The notes beneath the pieces were generated by a model, which saw nothing but the letters and a program-made list of their open reading frames with translations, ran no database searches and had not been told where the DNA came from. Position numbers and translations under genes: made by a program. DNA of 41,872 nucleotides from positions 1-41,872 of the IMG/VR virus record IMGVR_UViG_3300050033_000199; one strand, 5' to 3'. Below, piece after piece: positions 30,216 through 39,049 of the stretch. Numbering within the stretch: the first letter of the stretch is position 1; each line of letters begins with the position of its first letter. Source of the stretch: a virus.

Positions 30216-32150
30216 ATGGCAAAGCATGATTTAGAAACTGGCTTTCGTTACTGCGAGCTTGAACTGACCAAGATTGACCGCGCTGCGCGGACGATTCCTA
30301 TTTCATTTTCTTCCGAATGGCCAGCTTTGCAAAAGGCAACTCCCGGAATTGCAAAAATGACCGGGCTGACTGAAGGTCAGGTGTTCGTTGAAGTTCTCGA
30401 CCACGCTCTTGAAAGCGTTGACCTGTCCATCATCAACAATCGCGGGGCGTTTCTGGATGAACATGATGAAAAAGACCAGCTTGGCGTAATTGAAAAGGCC
30501 GAAATAACCGGGGAAAAGCGCGGGCTGGCGCTGGTAAAAATCGGGAAAGACGAGCACGCCGAAAAGCGTTTCGCGCAAATGGAAGGCGGCATACGCACCC
30601 ACATTTCATCCGGTTATCGCCGCACAAAATTTCTCGGCAAAGAAAAACTTCCAAACGGACGGGACGCCTATCGCTTCGCATGGAAGCCGACCGAAATTAG
30701 CTCGGTGGCAGTTCCCGCCGATCCCACCGTCGGGGTTGGAATGGGGGTTGCCCGCGCCTATCAAGACCTGCCGGAAATTGACTCTCCAAAAATAGTAGAA
30801 ACAAAAGTTTCACCTGAACCAAAAATAATTATGGACGAAAATATTGCTGAACCAACCGAAGCGCAGCGCAAAATCATTGCCGACGGCGCATTGAAATCTG
30901 ACCTGGCCCGCCGCTCTGCAATTCGCACTGCCGCGGACAAGGTTATCGAAAAATCTCCCACCATGAAGGACGCCATCCGCAAGATCGCGGAAGATTGCGA
31001 TCTGGCCGGTGAAACCGTTGGCGATTTTAGCACAAAAGCGTTGGAAGCCTTTGGTGCCCGAAAGCTCGACCACACCGAGGCGCATATCGGCATGGAACAG
31101 AAGGAAATCGAGTCCTTTTCCATCACCCGCGCCATTCAATCCTGCATGAATTCCAAGACGGGCAAGATTGAGAAGGATTGCCCGGAATTCGAATACAACG
31201 AGGAGTGCGAGAAGCGTTACGGCAAGCGCAGTTCATCGTTCTGGATTCCAGCCGATGTGGTTGTCAACCGCAAGGGCGCGGACCGTGAAAAAGGCCGGCG
31301 CGATATGCAGGTCAACATTTTTGGACAGGGTGGCGCGTTTGTGCCGACTCTTTTGGAGCCGAATCCAATTGAATTGCTCCGCAATAAGATGGTTTTGGCG
31401 CAGCTTGGCATCCGTATCATGGGCGGTTTGACTGGCAACGTGGCCATTCCCCGGCAGACCGGCGCGGCCACGGCTTACAGCCTTTCGGAAATCGCGCAAG
31501 CCGCCGTTTCCAACCAGGTAATTGACCAGATTTTATTGACACCCCACCGCGTTTCTGCCGTCGGGATTTACTCAAAACAGCTTTTGATTCAGTCGGCCAT
31601 TGCGATTGAAAACTTCATGCGCGACGATTTGATGACTGTCAACGCCCTGCGCCTGGATTATCTGGGCTGGAACGGCGCGGGCGGCTCATCGGAGCCGCTG
31701 GGCATCATCAATACCCCCGCCGTCGGGTCTGTGACTTTCGGCGCCGCCGCAACTTATGCAAAATTGGTTGCGTTTGAAACCGCCATCAACGTCGCCAACT
31801 CGACGGGCGGCTCGCGCGCTTATGTGACGACCCCGACCGCGAAGGGCGTCTTAAAATCTGCTGCGAAATTGCTTGTCGGAGCGACAACGGTTGCTGCCGT
31901 TGCTCTTTGGGAGGACGATGAAATCAACGGCTACCGGGCTGAGGACACAAATCAAATCCTCAACAACGGGATGATTTTCGGCAACTTCAATTCGCTGATC
32001 ATGGCCCTGTTTGGGGGTCTGGACATCGTGGTTGACCCTTACACTCTGGCTGATAAGGCAGAAGTGAAAATCACCATCAACAACTTTGTGGACTTTGCCC
32101 TTCGTCATCCGCAGGAATTCGTTGTAAGCGCGGACGCCGCAAACCAATAA
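30216..32150 (+). CDS. Prohead protease-major capsid protein fusion (HK97-like)
   Basis: 644 residues in one frame. Residues 1-190 are a U35-type prohead protease: FLDEHDEKDQ with His83 and THISSGYRR with catalytic Ser near 131-132, followed by a conserved ISSVAVPADP end. A helical scaffold-like linker (about 205-330) leads into an HK97-fold capsid protein (FVPTLLEPNPIELLRNKMVL, GNVAIPRQTGAATA, SSEPLGIINTP, AKLVAFETAI, FGNFNSLIMALFGGLDIVVD). In HK97-like phages protease and capsid are usually separate genes; here they must be made 1:1 and separated by autoproteolysis. It is preceded by an ATTGACT motif. Confidence 0.9.
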   Translation: MAKHDLETGFRYCELELTKIDRAARTIPISFSSEWPALQKATPGIAKMTGLTEGQVFVEVLDHALESVDLSIINNRGAFLDEHDEKDQLGVIEKAEITGEKRGLALVKIGKDEHAEKRFAQMEGGIRTHISSGYRRTKFLGKEKLPNGRDAYRFAWKPTEISSVAVPADPTVGVGMGVARAYQDLPEIDSPKIVETKVSPEPKIIMDENIAEPTEAQRKIIADGALKSDLARRSAIRTAADKVIEKSPTMKDAIRKIAEDCDLAGETVGDFSTKALEAFGARKLDHTEAHIGMEQKEIESFSITRAIQSCMNSKTGKIEKDCPEFEYNEECEKRYGKRSSSFWIPADVVVNRKGADREKGRRDMQVNIFGQGGAFVPTLLEPNPIELLRNKMVLAQLGIRIMGGLTGNVAIPRQTGAATAYSLSEIAQAAVSNQVIDQILLTPHRVSAVGIYSKQLLIQSAIAIENFMRDDLMTVNALRLDYLGWNGAGGSSEPLGIINTPAVGSVTFGAAATYAKLVAFETAINVANSTGGSRAYVTTPTAKGVLKSAAKLLVGATTVAAVALWEDDEINGYRAEDTNQILNNGMIFGNFNSLIMALFGGLDIVVDPYTLADKAEVKITINNFVDFALRHPQEFVVSADAANQ

Positions 32151-32188
32151 CCGACAACTGACAAAACACAATCAACGAAAAAATGACA

Positions 32189-32806
32189 ATGAAAACTGTA
32201 AAATTAAGTTTGATGTTTCTGGCAGTTGCCAGTCTTTCACTCACGGCCTTCGCGCAGCGCGGCATTGACATGTTCGGCGCACCTCGCAGCATCGTGCTGG
32301 CGTCACCCGCCCTGTTGTCGAATGCAACGCCAATAGCAACCAACGGCCCGATTGACACGCATGGATTCGACGGCATTGCCGTTGTGGACATTCAGACGTT
32401 GACCAACGGCACCGGGGCAAACACATTGACCGCTCAACTGTTCACGTCTCCCGACCAAACCAACTTGACGGCCCTGGCCAATTATGCGAATGCGGTTTCT
32501 GCTTCCAAATCTATCACAAATAGCATGTATGGCGGAACAACAAATTTGATTGCCACACAGACCGAGCTTTCGCCCGGAACGGTTACAACCCCAACGGCGG
32601 CCACTGCTGGCTGGGCCACCCCTTATCTGGTGCCCGCACAGTTCACCAACACAGGGGCAATCACTGTTACGACCAAGGGATATTACAGGGTTGCCTACAA
32701 CGTGGCGGACGCGGCGAGATATTTGTATATCGTTTGGACGGACGCGGGCGGAACAGTAACCAATGCGACTTACAGCGCATTGTTCACAGGTTACAAAGCA
32801 CAATAA
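32189..32806 (+). CDS. Secreted-type protein after capsid gene, decoration candidate
   Basis: 205 residues from ATG 32189; an ATG two codons upstream is possible. The N-terminus is a strong Sec signal peptide with AFA before Q as cleavage site. The mature part is Thr/Asn/Ala-rich (TNGTGANTLTAQLFTSPDQT, VTTKGYYRVAYNVADAARYL). Position directly after the capsid gene is where decoration or head-completion proteins lie, but the signal peptide would send it out of the cytoplasm. It may not be a virion protein, or the host may tolerate an uncleaved leader. Confidence 0.7.
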   Translation: MKTVKLSLMFLAVASLSLTAFAQRGIDMFGAPRSIVLASPALLSNATPIATNGPIDTHGFDGIAVVDIQTLTNGTGANTLTAQLFTSPDQTNLTALANYANAVSASKSITNSMYGGTTNLIATQTELSPGTVTTPTAATAGWATPYLVPAQFTNTGAITVTTKGYYRVAYNVADAARYLYIVWTDAGGTVTNATYSALFTGYKAQ

Positions 32807-32819
32807 ACTAAAAAATCAT

Positions 32820-33194
32820 ATGAAATTCAAAGCAGCCAGTGATTTTCGAAACACGGAAAAGTTCAAAATTGACGGTCGGAAAGAGGGCGACCCGCATATC
32901 GCAAAGGGTGACACCTTTGATGCGGACGTGACTGACAACAGGGCCGCAGAGGTCATTGCGATTCTCGGATTTTCCGGGCGCATCATTGATGTGGAGAACC
33001 AGCCCGCCGCTTCCAAGAGGATTGACGCCGAGGTTGCCGCTGAAAAGCTGAAGCTCGATGAAAGCTTGCCAGTTTACACTTACGACGAGGAAGTCGAAAA
33101 AAGGCGCAAACTTGCCGAATCGGAAAAGCCGTTTAACGCCGAGGATTTCGCCGAAAAGCGGAGGCTCGCTAAACTGGCGTCACAGGTGAAATAA
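32820..33194 (+). CDS. Small acidic head-region protein
   Basis: 124 residues from ATG 32820. The N-terminal part (GDPHIAKGDTFDADVTDNRAA, EVIAILGFSGRI) is a small beta fold as seen in some phage head or neck proteins; the C-terminal half is charged helix (EEVEKRRKLAESEKPF). Followed by a strong terminator. Function unknown. Confidence 0.6.
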   Translation: MKFKAASDFRNTEKFKIDGRKEGDPHIAKGDTFDADVTDNRAAEVIAILGFSGRIIDVENQPAASKRIDAEVAAEKLKLDESLPVYTYDEEVEKRRKLAESEKPFNAEDFAEKRRLAKLASQVK

Positions 33195-33215
33195 TTTGTT
33201 TGTTGTGCCTCAATC

Positions 33216-33257
33216 CCCGGCTGGCGTTTTGGGTTTCGCCAGCCGGGATTTTAGTTT
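33216..33257 (+). terminator. Rho-independent terminator
   Basis: The 11-bp perfect stem CCCGGCTGGCG / CGCCAGCCGGG with a 10-nt loop is followed by ATTTTAGTTT. It may reduce transcription into the neck and tail genes, setting capsid protein levels. Confidence 0.85.
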
Positions 33258-33260
33258 GCC

Positions 33261-33596
33261 ATGAGTGTTTACGATGTCCATGCCGCCAGTCTCGCCCAAC
33301 TTCAAGGAGAACTTGGGGCTGATTGCCCGCAGATGTTTTGGAATGGGAGCCTCTGGCCGGTCCTGCCAGGCGGAACGCGATTGGCAAAAGACCTGTCAGT
33401 CGGCGGATTTACCCTTGATTCAGACCTTCAACTGACCGTTTTGCTGGCTCAGTTTGGAGCGAATTTACCAGCCAGCCCTCAAACATTCAATTATCCCGGC
33501 CAGACTGGGAAACTTTACCGCATTGTCAGTACGACGCCCGCGCCGGAACAGCTACAAATGCGAATCAACGCGAATGACGCCGAGCAATCTCTATAA
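33261..33596 (+). CDS. Neck/head-tail connector candidate
   Basis: 111 residues: MFWNGSLWPVLPGG, a short beta-rich middle and FNYPGQTGKLYRIVSTTPAP. Size and position between head genes and tail completion genes suggest a stopper or adaptor. No certain family assignment. Confidence 0.5.
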   Translation: MSVYDVHAASLAQLQGELGADCPQMFWNGSLWPVLPGGTRLAKDLSVGGFTLDSDLQLTVLLAQFGANLPASPQTFNYPGQTGKLYRIVSTTPAPEQLQMRINANDAEQSL

Positions 33597-33598
33597 AT

Positions 33599-33642
33599 GC
33601 CGCCCTGCAATGCGCTGCGTAACGCAGGACGGGCTTTTAACC
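33599..33642 (+). terminator. Possible terminator
   Basis: CTGCG/CGCAG hairpin with TAA loop inside a GCCC/GGGC outer stem, followed by TTTTAA. Weaker than the one at 33216. Confidence 0.4.
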
Positions 33643-33687
33643 GTTTCAGGCCACTAGACAGCGGAATTGACTCAATTCCTATATTTG

Positions 33688-34413
33688 ATGGCCTCAAACT
33701 GGGATCAACGCAAATTCGACGTCGCGCTAAATGCTTGTTTGGCCAACACCGGCCGCACGGCGGCGAATGTGATAAATGGCCACGCGCTGGCGATTGCTTT
33801 CGGCGCTCAGAGAAACACCCCGAAGGCCGACAAGATTTCAATTGGAAAAAGTCTTTCTGAACTGATTTACGATTTCAAGACGACCAAAAAAGGAGCGTCC
33901 CGAAGGTTAAAAATGCGGACAGTTTTCACTGGGGCCGGCGGGGCAACTGCGCTTGCTCCAATCGTGGCGCTGTTGATTAACAAGGCGCGCGGGGCAAAGG
34001 GACAGCCGGGGCTTTACGGAAGCGAAATGGCGGCGGCGATCCGTAAACTAATCGCCAAGCGTCAAAGCACAGTTGCCTTTCTGAAATCAGGTTGGACGCC
34101 AGCCATCAAACAACTACTTCCGTTGGTCCCGTCAAAATATCGCACCAAATCCGGTTATATTGAAAAGGTCATGGGCGAACCAAAGGGTGGGGTGTTTCCG
34201 GCTACCCCAGAACAGAATTCCCCGACGTGCAGGATTTTCAACGCCATTGGAACGGCGGGCACAAATTCAGCATCGCACAATGCCGCTTTGGAGAGATACG
34301 GCAGACCGGCTTTGGAAATGGCTTTTGAAACCGAGACGGCCAGCATGGTCGAGCACCTGAGACAAAAACTGAGCGAGGAAGCCTTCGCCGAATTCAACCG
34401 AATGGCCGCATGA
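33688..34413 (+). CDS. Tail-completion-like protein, unknown
   Basis: 241 residues from ATG 33688, 21 bases after an ATTGACT motif. A helical N-terminus (QRKFDVALNACLANTGRTAA) and a basic middle (KTTKKGASRRLKM), then IKQLLPLVPSKYRTKSG. The basic character and position next to the tail terminator candidate fit a tail completion or HK97 gp10-like role, but I see no diagnostic motif. Confidence 0.5.
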   Translation: MASNWDQRKFDVALNACLANTGRTAANVINGHALAIAFGAQRNTPKADKISIGKSLSELIYDFKTTKKGASRRLKMRTVFTGAGGATALAPIVALLINKARGAKGQPGLYGSEMAAAIRKLIAKRQSTVAFLKSGWTPAIKQLLPLVPSKYRTKSGYIEKVMGEPKGGVFPATPEQNSPTCRIFNAIGTAGTNSASHNAALERYGRPALEMAFETETASMVEHLRQKLSEEAFAEFNRMAA

Positions 34414-34922
34414 CCTACCACAATTTACTTTCCAAGACCGGGCGCGCGTGCGTGGCTTACATCGTGGCAATGGCGGCGCAGAACAGCCTTGCGAACGTGC
34501 AGGCCGCAAACATTTACCCGACCAAGGGCGTTGCCGATAAAGTCATTGGCGCGGGCATGGTGATTTGCGATGCAGAGCGATGGAGGTCTGACGATGGGAA
34601 TCCCGGCTGTTACATCGTTGAAACTCGAATTGTCGTCAAGACTCCCGGTACAAATCTTTTGGCGAGTGAGCAATTTGTGTCGCAGGTTTTCGACCTGTTC
34701 TTTGCCGGCGTGGTTGATCAGGACAACACCGCCGTTGCCGACGCTATCACCACGGCTGGGCAAGCTCTGGCTACGTCTGACGCTGTCAACAATGGCGACA
34801 TGGCGCAGTTTAAATGTGACGAGGTTTTCTTTGACGGCGGTTCGGTCGGAGAAACGGAAAACTTTTGGGAGGACGTTTTGAACCTGACATTACGCGTCCG
34901 CGCCGTCTCGGGAACAGGATAA
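34410..34922 (+). CDS. Tail terminator-like protein
   Basis: 170 residues, ATGA overlap with the upstream gene. The pattern ETRIVVKTPGTNLLASEQFV and a final EDVLNLTLRVRAVSG strand pair fits small ring proteins that cap siphovirus tail tubes. Family not certain. Confidence 0.45.
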   Translation: MTYHNLLSKTGRACVAYIVAMAAQNSLANVQAANIYPTKGVADKVIGAGMVICDAERWRSDDGNPGCYIVETRIVVKTPGTNLLASEQFVSQVFDLFFAGVVDQDNTAVADAITTAGQALATSDAVNNGDMAQFKCDEVFFDGGSVGETENFWEDVLNLTLRVRAVSGTG

Positions 34923-34937
34923 CAAAAAGGAAAAATT

Positions 34938-35237
34938 ATGTGGAGCATCAATGCGTTAATTGGACATCGTTCGGAAGTGGTTTCTGAAATCAAAGCGATG
35001 GATGAAGTGCCCGAACCGTGGAAGTCGGCTATAATCGCCGGACTGAAATCGTTCGCGCCCGATTGGAATGGTGTCCGGGTAGACGCGCATGGCCATGAAA
35101 TGCAGACGGAAACACCACTATCTCCTGCCGAGGTGCTGAAATTGAAAGACCCGAAAGCGCCGACCAACAAAGTGTCCGGGGTCATGGCCAACTATCACAT
35201 TTCGTTCAAGGCCGTGCGATTGAGCGGCGGAAATTGA
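34938..35237 (+). CDS. Small tail-region protein
   Basis: 99 residues: SINALIGHRSEVVSEIKAM, PEPWKSAIIAGLKSFAPDWNG. It ends in the TGA contained in an AATTGACT motif. No family recognised. Confidence 0.5.
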   Translation: MWSINALIGHRSEVVSEIKAMDEVPEPWKSAIIAGLKSFAPDWNGVRVDAHGHEMQTETPLSPAEVLKLKDPKAPTNKVSGVMANYHISFKAVRLSGGN

Positions 35238-35256
35238 CTCTTAACCATTTTTATAC

Positions 35257-35430
35257 ATGACTGACGGGAATCCATTTGAATCTGCCGATGAAAATCCGGT
35301 CACGCCGGAACAAATCAAGACGGAACTGGCTGAGTTTCAAAAGCTGCACAAATACTCCGACCGGAAAAAGTACTGGCAGGAACATGCTGCAATCAAACAC
35401 ATCGTCAGCGAGGTAAATTTCCACGCATAA
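35257..35430 (+). CDS. 57-residue charged protein
   Basis: ATG 35257, TAA 35430, preceded by an ATTGACT motif 23 bases upstream. Helical and charged (TELAEFQKLHKYSDRKKYWQ). It lies just before the probable tail tube gene. Function unknown. Confidence 0.55.
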   Translation: MTDGNPFESADENPVTPEQIKTELAEFQKLHKYSDRKKYWQEHAAIKHIVSEVNFHA

Positions 35431-35433
35431 AAT

Positions 35434-35880
35434 ATGGCTCTCCCCGAAATCCAGACCGGCACGGCGAAATTGGTTGGAATAACCAACGACGGAACTCAGA
35501 TTGCCATTTCCGCCTTTGCAACCTTTGTCGCCCAGGCGATTGATCTGGCTGACAATACCAGAATAAAAGAGGAGCAGGATGAAACTGATTTTGATGTCAC
35601 TCTGATTGCCTCGAATCAAAACATCGAAGGCCGATTGACGATTGAACCGTCCGGCGCAACGCGGGCGGCAGCGGCGGCGGCGGCAGTTTTCCTGACCCCG
35701 TTGGCGGCTGTCCAACTCTCCCATTTCAAGCTGGCCGCGTTGAACAGCAATTATTGGATTTACATGGGCAAGCAGAGAATCATGCTGAACAACAAAGACT
35801 CGGCAAAAATTGAGTTGCCAATTCGACTTTACACAAATGCTGCGCAAGCGGCGGCCCTCTCAACCACGGTCAGCGGCTAA
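35434..35880 (+). CDS. Probable tail tube protein
   Basis: 148 residues: IQTGTAKLVGITNDGTQIAI, IKEEQDETDFDVTLIASNQN, EGRLTIEPSG and a Lys/Tyr-containing end (WIYMGKQRIMLNN). This is the beta-rich layout and size of a small major tail protein. The position before the assembly-chaperone-like and tape-measure genes supports this. Confidence 0.6.
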   Translation: MALPEIQTGTAKLVGITNDGTQIAISAFATFVAQAIDLADNTRIKEEQDETDFDVTLIASNQNIEGRLTIEPSGATRAAAAAAAVFLTPLAAVQLSHFKLAALNSNYWIYMGKQRIMLNNKDSAKIELPIRLYTNAAQAAALSTTVSG

Positions 35881-35884
35881 AAAT

Positions 35885-36313
35885 ATGAAGAAACTTTTTA
35901 CAGCGGTTTTAATTTTCGCCTCATGTGTTTTGAGTCAGGCGCAGACCATCGGCAGTGCTTCCAACATCACCGGCACGAATTATTATCCGGTGCTGGTTTC
36001 CGCCGGAATTTATCAGACAAATCAGCCTTTTCATGGAGGCGCTTACAAAACCATCACGCTTGGGAACATCACCAGCACAAACGAAACTGTGACCGGCTAC
36101 TATGTGGTAAATCCAACCAACGGGCTTGTTCCGGCTCCGGGACTGCCTGGTTATTACATTATCGGAAGTTTCACGAATTCCTTTGCCTCCGGCACGAATG
36201 GAGGTTCATGGTCAACCACTTTCAGTGGGAATGGGATATCAGTTCCAGAGCCGCTTTATCTTGGGCTGGCCATCACCGGCGGCGCTTTTACAAATACGGC
36301 CTACGCCCCTTAG
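35885..36313 (+). CDS. Secreted-type small protein in tail module
   Basis: 142 residues from ATG 35885, 5 bases after the tail tube gene. It has a Sec signal peptide (LFTAVLIFASCVL, then SQA before Q). The mature part is Thr/Asn/Gly-rich (TGTNYYPVLVSAGIYQTNQP), similar in style to the proteins at 1753 and 32189. Possibly a surface or tail decoration protein; the signal peptide is unexpected. Confidence 0.65.
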   Translation: MKKLFTAVLIFASCVLSQAQTIGSASNITGTNYYPVLVSAGIYQTNQPFHGGAYKTITLGNITSTNETVTGYYVVNPTNGLVPAPGLPGYYIIGSFTNSFASGTNGGSWSTTFSGNGISVPEPLYLGLAITGGAFTNTAYAP

Positions 36314-36321
36314 ATTTTTGA

Positions 36322-36921
36322 GTGTACGAAAAACTCTTGGCGCAAGCGGTCCTGCCCGCTCCGGTGCAGGTGTGCGGAATAGCCCTTCGGCCTTATTCCT
36401 TGGGACATGAATTGTGGCTGATTCGGCGGGATAACCCGCTCGCTCTGTTTTCCTTTTCTGCTGAAGTTCAAATTCTCGGCAAGCATCTGTTGGAGGCGGT
36501 TCTGTTTTGTTCCCAGCCATTCGGCGAAATCACTGACAAGGAAATTCCAGACAAGGAGATTGACCTGCCAGCCGAGTTCAAGACGTTCCGAGAATATCAA
36601 TTGGCCGGTTCTCTGGAATTGCCCTGCCAGTTGCCCGCGTCAAGGCCCGATGATCAACCCTCGCGTTATCTTGGCGCGCCGTTCCTGCTGAGGCTGCACC
36701 TTTTCCTTGTGAAAGAAATGAACCTGACAGATGAAGCCGCGTGGAATCATCCTCTCGGTTTCGCAAAGATGCGTTATGCGGCATGGATGGAAGAAAATCA
36801 GCGCATGGAAATAAAGAACGAACAGGACATGCAGGTGGACGCCGACCGCGCGAAATGGATGGCAGAACACCCCGGCGACGGTATTGAGATTCTGGAAACA
36901 AAGGAGGCTTCCGATGCCTAG
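36322..36921 (+). CDS. Tail assembly chaperone-like protein
   Basis: 199 residues from GTG 36322. The gene directly before the tape measure is usually the assembly chaperone, and helical blocks such as FLLRLHLFLVKEMNLTDEAA and MRYAAWMEENQRME fit. The next gene starts inside its last codons. No slippery heptamer for a programmed frameshift was found at its end. Confidence 0.55.
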   Translation: MYEKLLAQAVLPAPVQVCGIALRPYSLGHELWLIRRDNPLALFSFSAEVQILGKHLLEAVLFCSQPFGEITDKEIPDKEIDLPAEFKTFREYQLAGSLELPCQLPASRPDDQPSRYLGAPFLLRLHLFLVKEMNLTDEAAWNHPLGFAKMRYAAWMEENQRMEIKNEQDMQVDADRAKWMAEHPGDGIEILETKEASDA

Positions 36922-38188
36922 TTTGATGGCCACTTTGGGACTCGACCGGAGCCAGTTCAACGCGAGCGTGGCGGCGGCGAAAGGCGAAGCATATTCAGCG
37001 GGTTCGGCTATTGGCGGGGCACTATCATCAGCCCTAGGAAGCGCATTGAGCATAGGTGCGCTTGGAATGGCGTTCAACGCCATACTTCAAAAAGTTGCGG
37101 ATATAAAAAGCGAGGCGATTCAGACGGGGTTTGACACCGATTCGATTCAGAAGTTCAATTTTGCCTTGGGTCAGATGAACATTGAAGTCCAGTCCGGAAA
37201 GGTCGGGCTGGGCATAATGAACAAACTCATTGGCGAGGCGTCGGAAGGGGAAAAACACGCCGTGGAAATTTTCAGCCGGTGGGGAATTTCAACCAGCGGA
37301 AAGAGCAACGCCGAGATATTTGAGGAAATACGAAGTGCTATTTCAGCCATGCCTGACCCAGCAAATCGAGTGGCTATGGCCATGGAAATCTTCGGGCGCG
37401 GAGGTCGGGAGTTGCTGCCATATCTGACGGCCAGTAAGGAAATGCTTGACGAAATGGCCGCGCACGCCCCGATTATTTCAAAGGAGGACATTGACAGCAT
37501 AGACCAAGCGAAACAAAGATTGGAAGAAGTCAAAAACCTTTTACTGACTCTCGGCGCAAAAGCAATCGGCAAGGTGGCGGAAGCGGGAACCACCATTGGT
37601 CAAGCTGCGGGTGCTCCATCTCTTGAGGGGGACAATCCATTATCGTTTTTACATCGGAAAGTGGTTCTGAGCCAGCATGGTATTCCAACTCTTAGCGCCC
37701 CCGCAGGAGAGCAAAGCATTAAAGAAGCCGCTCCGTCAGTAAAAGAAATGACGGACTTAAAAAAGAAGCATGCCAAAGAAAAGGCGGCACTGGCGTCAAA
37801 GGCTTATGATGCTTACTTGGGGATGGATCAGGGGAATCCTTTAATAGCTCCCGGAAAATTTCTTGGGCCAAAACCGGCACTATCTAAAAAAGATGAACTA
37901 TTGAAAAACATTGGCCCTTCAGGAACAGAATCGCTTACGGCCATGATGGCCATGAGCGTGAAAGTGGGAAAGGATATTCCAGAGAAAAAAGAAAAGGAAT
38001 CTCCCGGAGAATCGCACAGAATCGGGCGCATGATGGAAACAAATTCAATGCAGAAAATCGGCGCTTATGCCGCGCAGCCGCCGGGCTACATGGAAATGGT
38101 CAAGGCGTCACTCTCAACAGAAAAACATCTGGCCAGCATTGACAAAAAGATTATCGCCAGCAGCGGCCAGCCAACCCGATTTGGATAA
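36914..38188 (+). CDS. Tape measure protein, short
   Basis: 424 residues from ATG 36914. The start MATLGLDRSQFNASV and the Ala/Gly/Ser-rich amphipathic stretch (AYSAGSAIGGALSSALGSAL) are typical of tape-measure N-termini; NRVAMAMEIFGRGG is typical of the inner tape-measure region. The tail would be short for a siphovirus, since tail length scales with this protein. The C-terminal half is Lys-rich and helical. Confidence 0.65.
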   Translation: MPSLMATLGLDRSQFNASVAAAKGEAYSAGSAIGGALSSALGSALSIGALGMAFNAILQKVADIKSEAIQTGFDTDSIQKFNFALGQMNIEVQSGKVGLGIMNKLIGEASEGEKHAVEIFSRWGISTSGKSNAEIFEEIRSAISAMPDPANRVAMAMEIFGRGGRELLPYLTASKEMLDEMAAHAPIISKEDIDSIDQAKQRLEEVKNLLLTLGAKAIGKVAEAGTTIGQAAGAPSLEGDNPLSFLHRKVVLSQHGIPTLSAPAGEQSIKEAAPSVKEMTDLKKKHAKEKAALASKAYDAYLGMDQGNPLIAPGKFLGPKPALSKKDELLKNIGPSGTESLTAMMAMSVKVGKDIPEKKEKESPGESHRIGRMMETNSMQKIGAYAAQPPGYMEMVKASLSTEKHLASIDKKIIASSGQPTRFG

Positions 38189-38191
38189 ACC

Positions 38192-39049
38192 ATGCCTATA
38201 AATCCAACAGTCGTAAAAAAGACCGGCACACTGGGGCCGATTACAAAGCCGTTCACGGTTAGGTTTGACCCGCGTTCCGGCCAGACAATTCATCTAAAAA
38301 ACACGGGAGATTTAAATACACTGTTGTCGGCTTTCGCGCTTGCTCAGGCACAGGGCGCGTCCGGTGAACTGATTGTCAGCCCGGTTCTCTCGGAACTTTC
38401 GACCGAGACTCCAATTGGCGGCATTGTCATCAACGGAGAATTTTTTGCCGACTACGTTTTCGACCAATGGGAAATTGAAACCAACGAGGGAAGTGAATCG
38501 GTTTTTGGATGCCCGCTGGTGCAGTATTACATTAGCCCGAATGACCGGGCGGTGATTTCCAGGGCCATTGCGGACGGCACTTCTCTAGCGGCTGCGGTTT
38601 CGGCCTGCCAAGCTGACTTGGGTTCAAACTTTAATGGCGGCCCTTTTACTTTTACAGCCCCAACAGCGGCAAACTCGCTGCAACTTTACAAGGAAATGAT
38701 AAAGATGCAGGATTCGTGGGGGCCGTTCACCTACGTCTTGCGCCACACGTCAAATGTGAGCGCGCAGAGCACCTACAATTCGGCAGATTACAATGTTAAC
38801 CGGCTTTACACCCCGGCCCAGTTAATCAGCGAATGCACGTCAGGCTGGACATATCCGTTGCCACAACGGTTGATTGCAAAGATTTTCAACATCCCCTATC
38901 AATATGCGTCCACCGACGAGGCTGGTTTTTATCTTTGGAGTTGGAAAAAGAGCGCAAGCCGGGAACAGATCAACGCTCAGTTCCGGGTGGACATCGTGAC
39001 GGAATATGTCTTGGCGTTGTGGTCAACCATTCGTTACCAGCCGCGATGA
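38192..39049 (+). CDS. Distal tail protein, unknown family
   Basis: 285 residues: beta-rich N-terminus (TKPFTVRFDPRSGQTIHLKN) and a central TPIGGIVINGEFFADYVFDQ. It lies immediately after the tape measure, where distal tail or baseplate hub proteins are usual. Not recognised by sequence. Confidence 0.5.
   Translation: MPINPTVVKKTGTLGPITKPFTVRFDPRSGQTIHLKNTGDLNTLLSAFALAQAQGASGELIVSPVLSELSTETPIGGIVINGEFFADYVFDQWEIETNEGSESVFGCPLVQYYISPNDRAVISRAIADGTSLAAAVSACQADLGSNFNGGPFTFTAPTAANSLQLYKEMIKMQDSWGPFTYVLRHTSNVSAQSTYNSADYNVNRLYTPAQLISECTSGWTYPLPQRLIAKIFNIPYQYASTDEAGFYLWSWKKSASREQINAQFRVDIVTEYVLALWSTIRYQPR

Noticed and set aside
36880-36921. Programmed frameshift between the assembly-chaperone-like gene and the tape measure
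   Set aside because: No slippery heptamer at the end of the first frame, and the tape measure has its own ATG.
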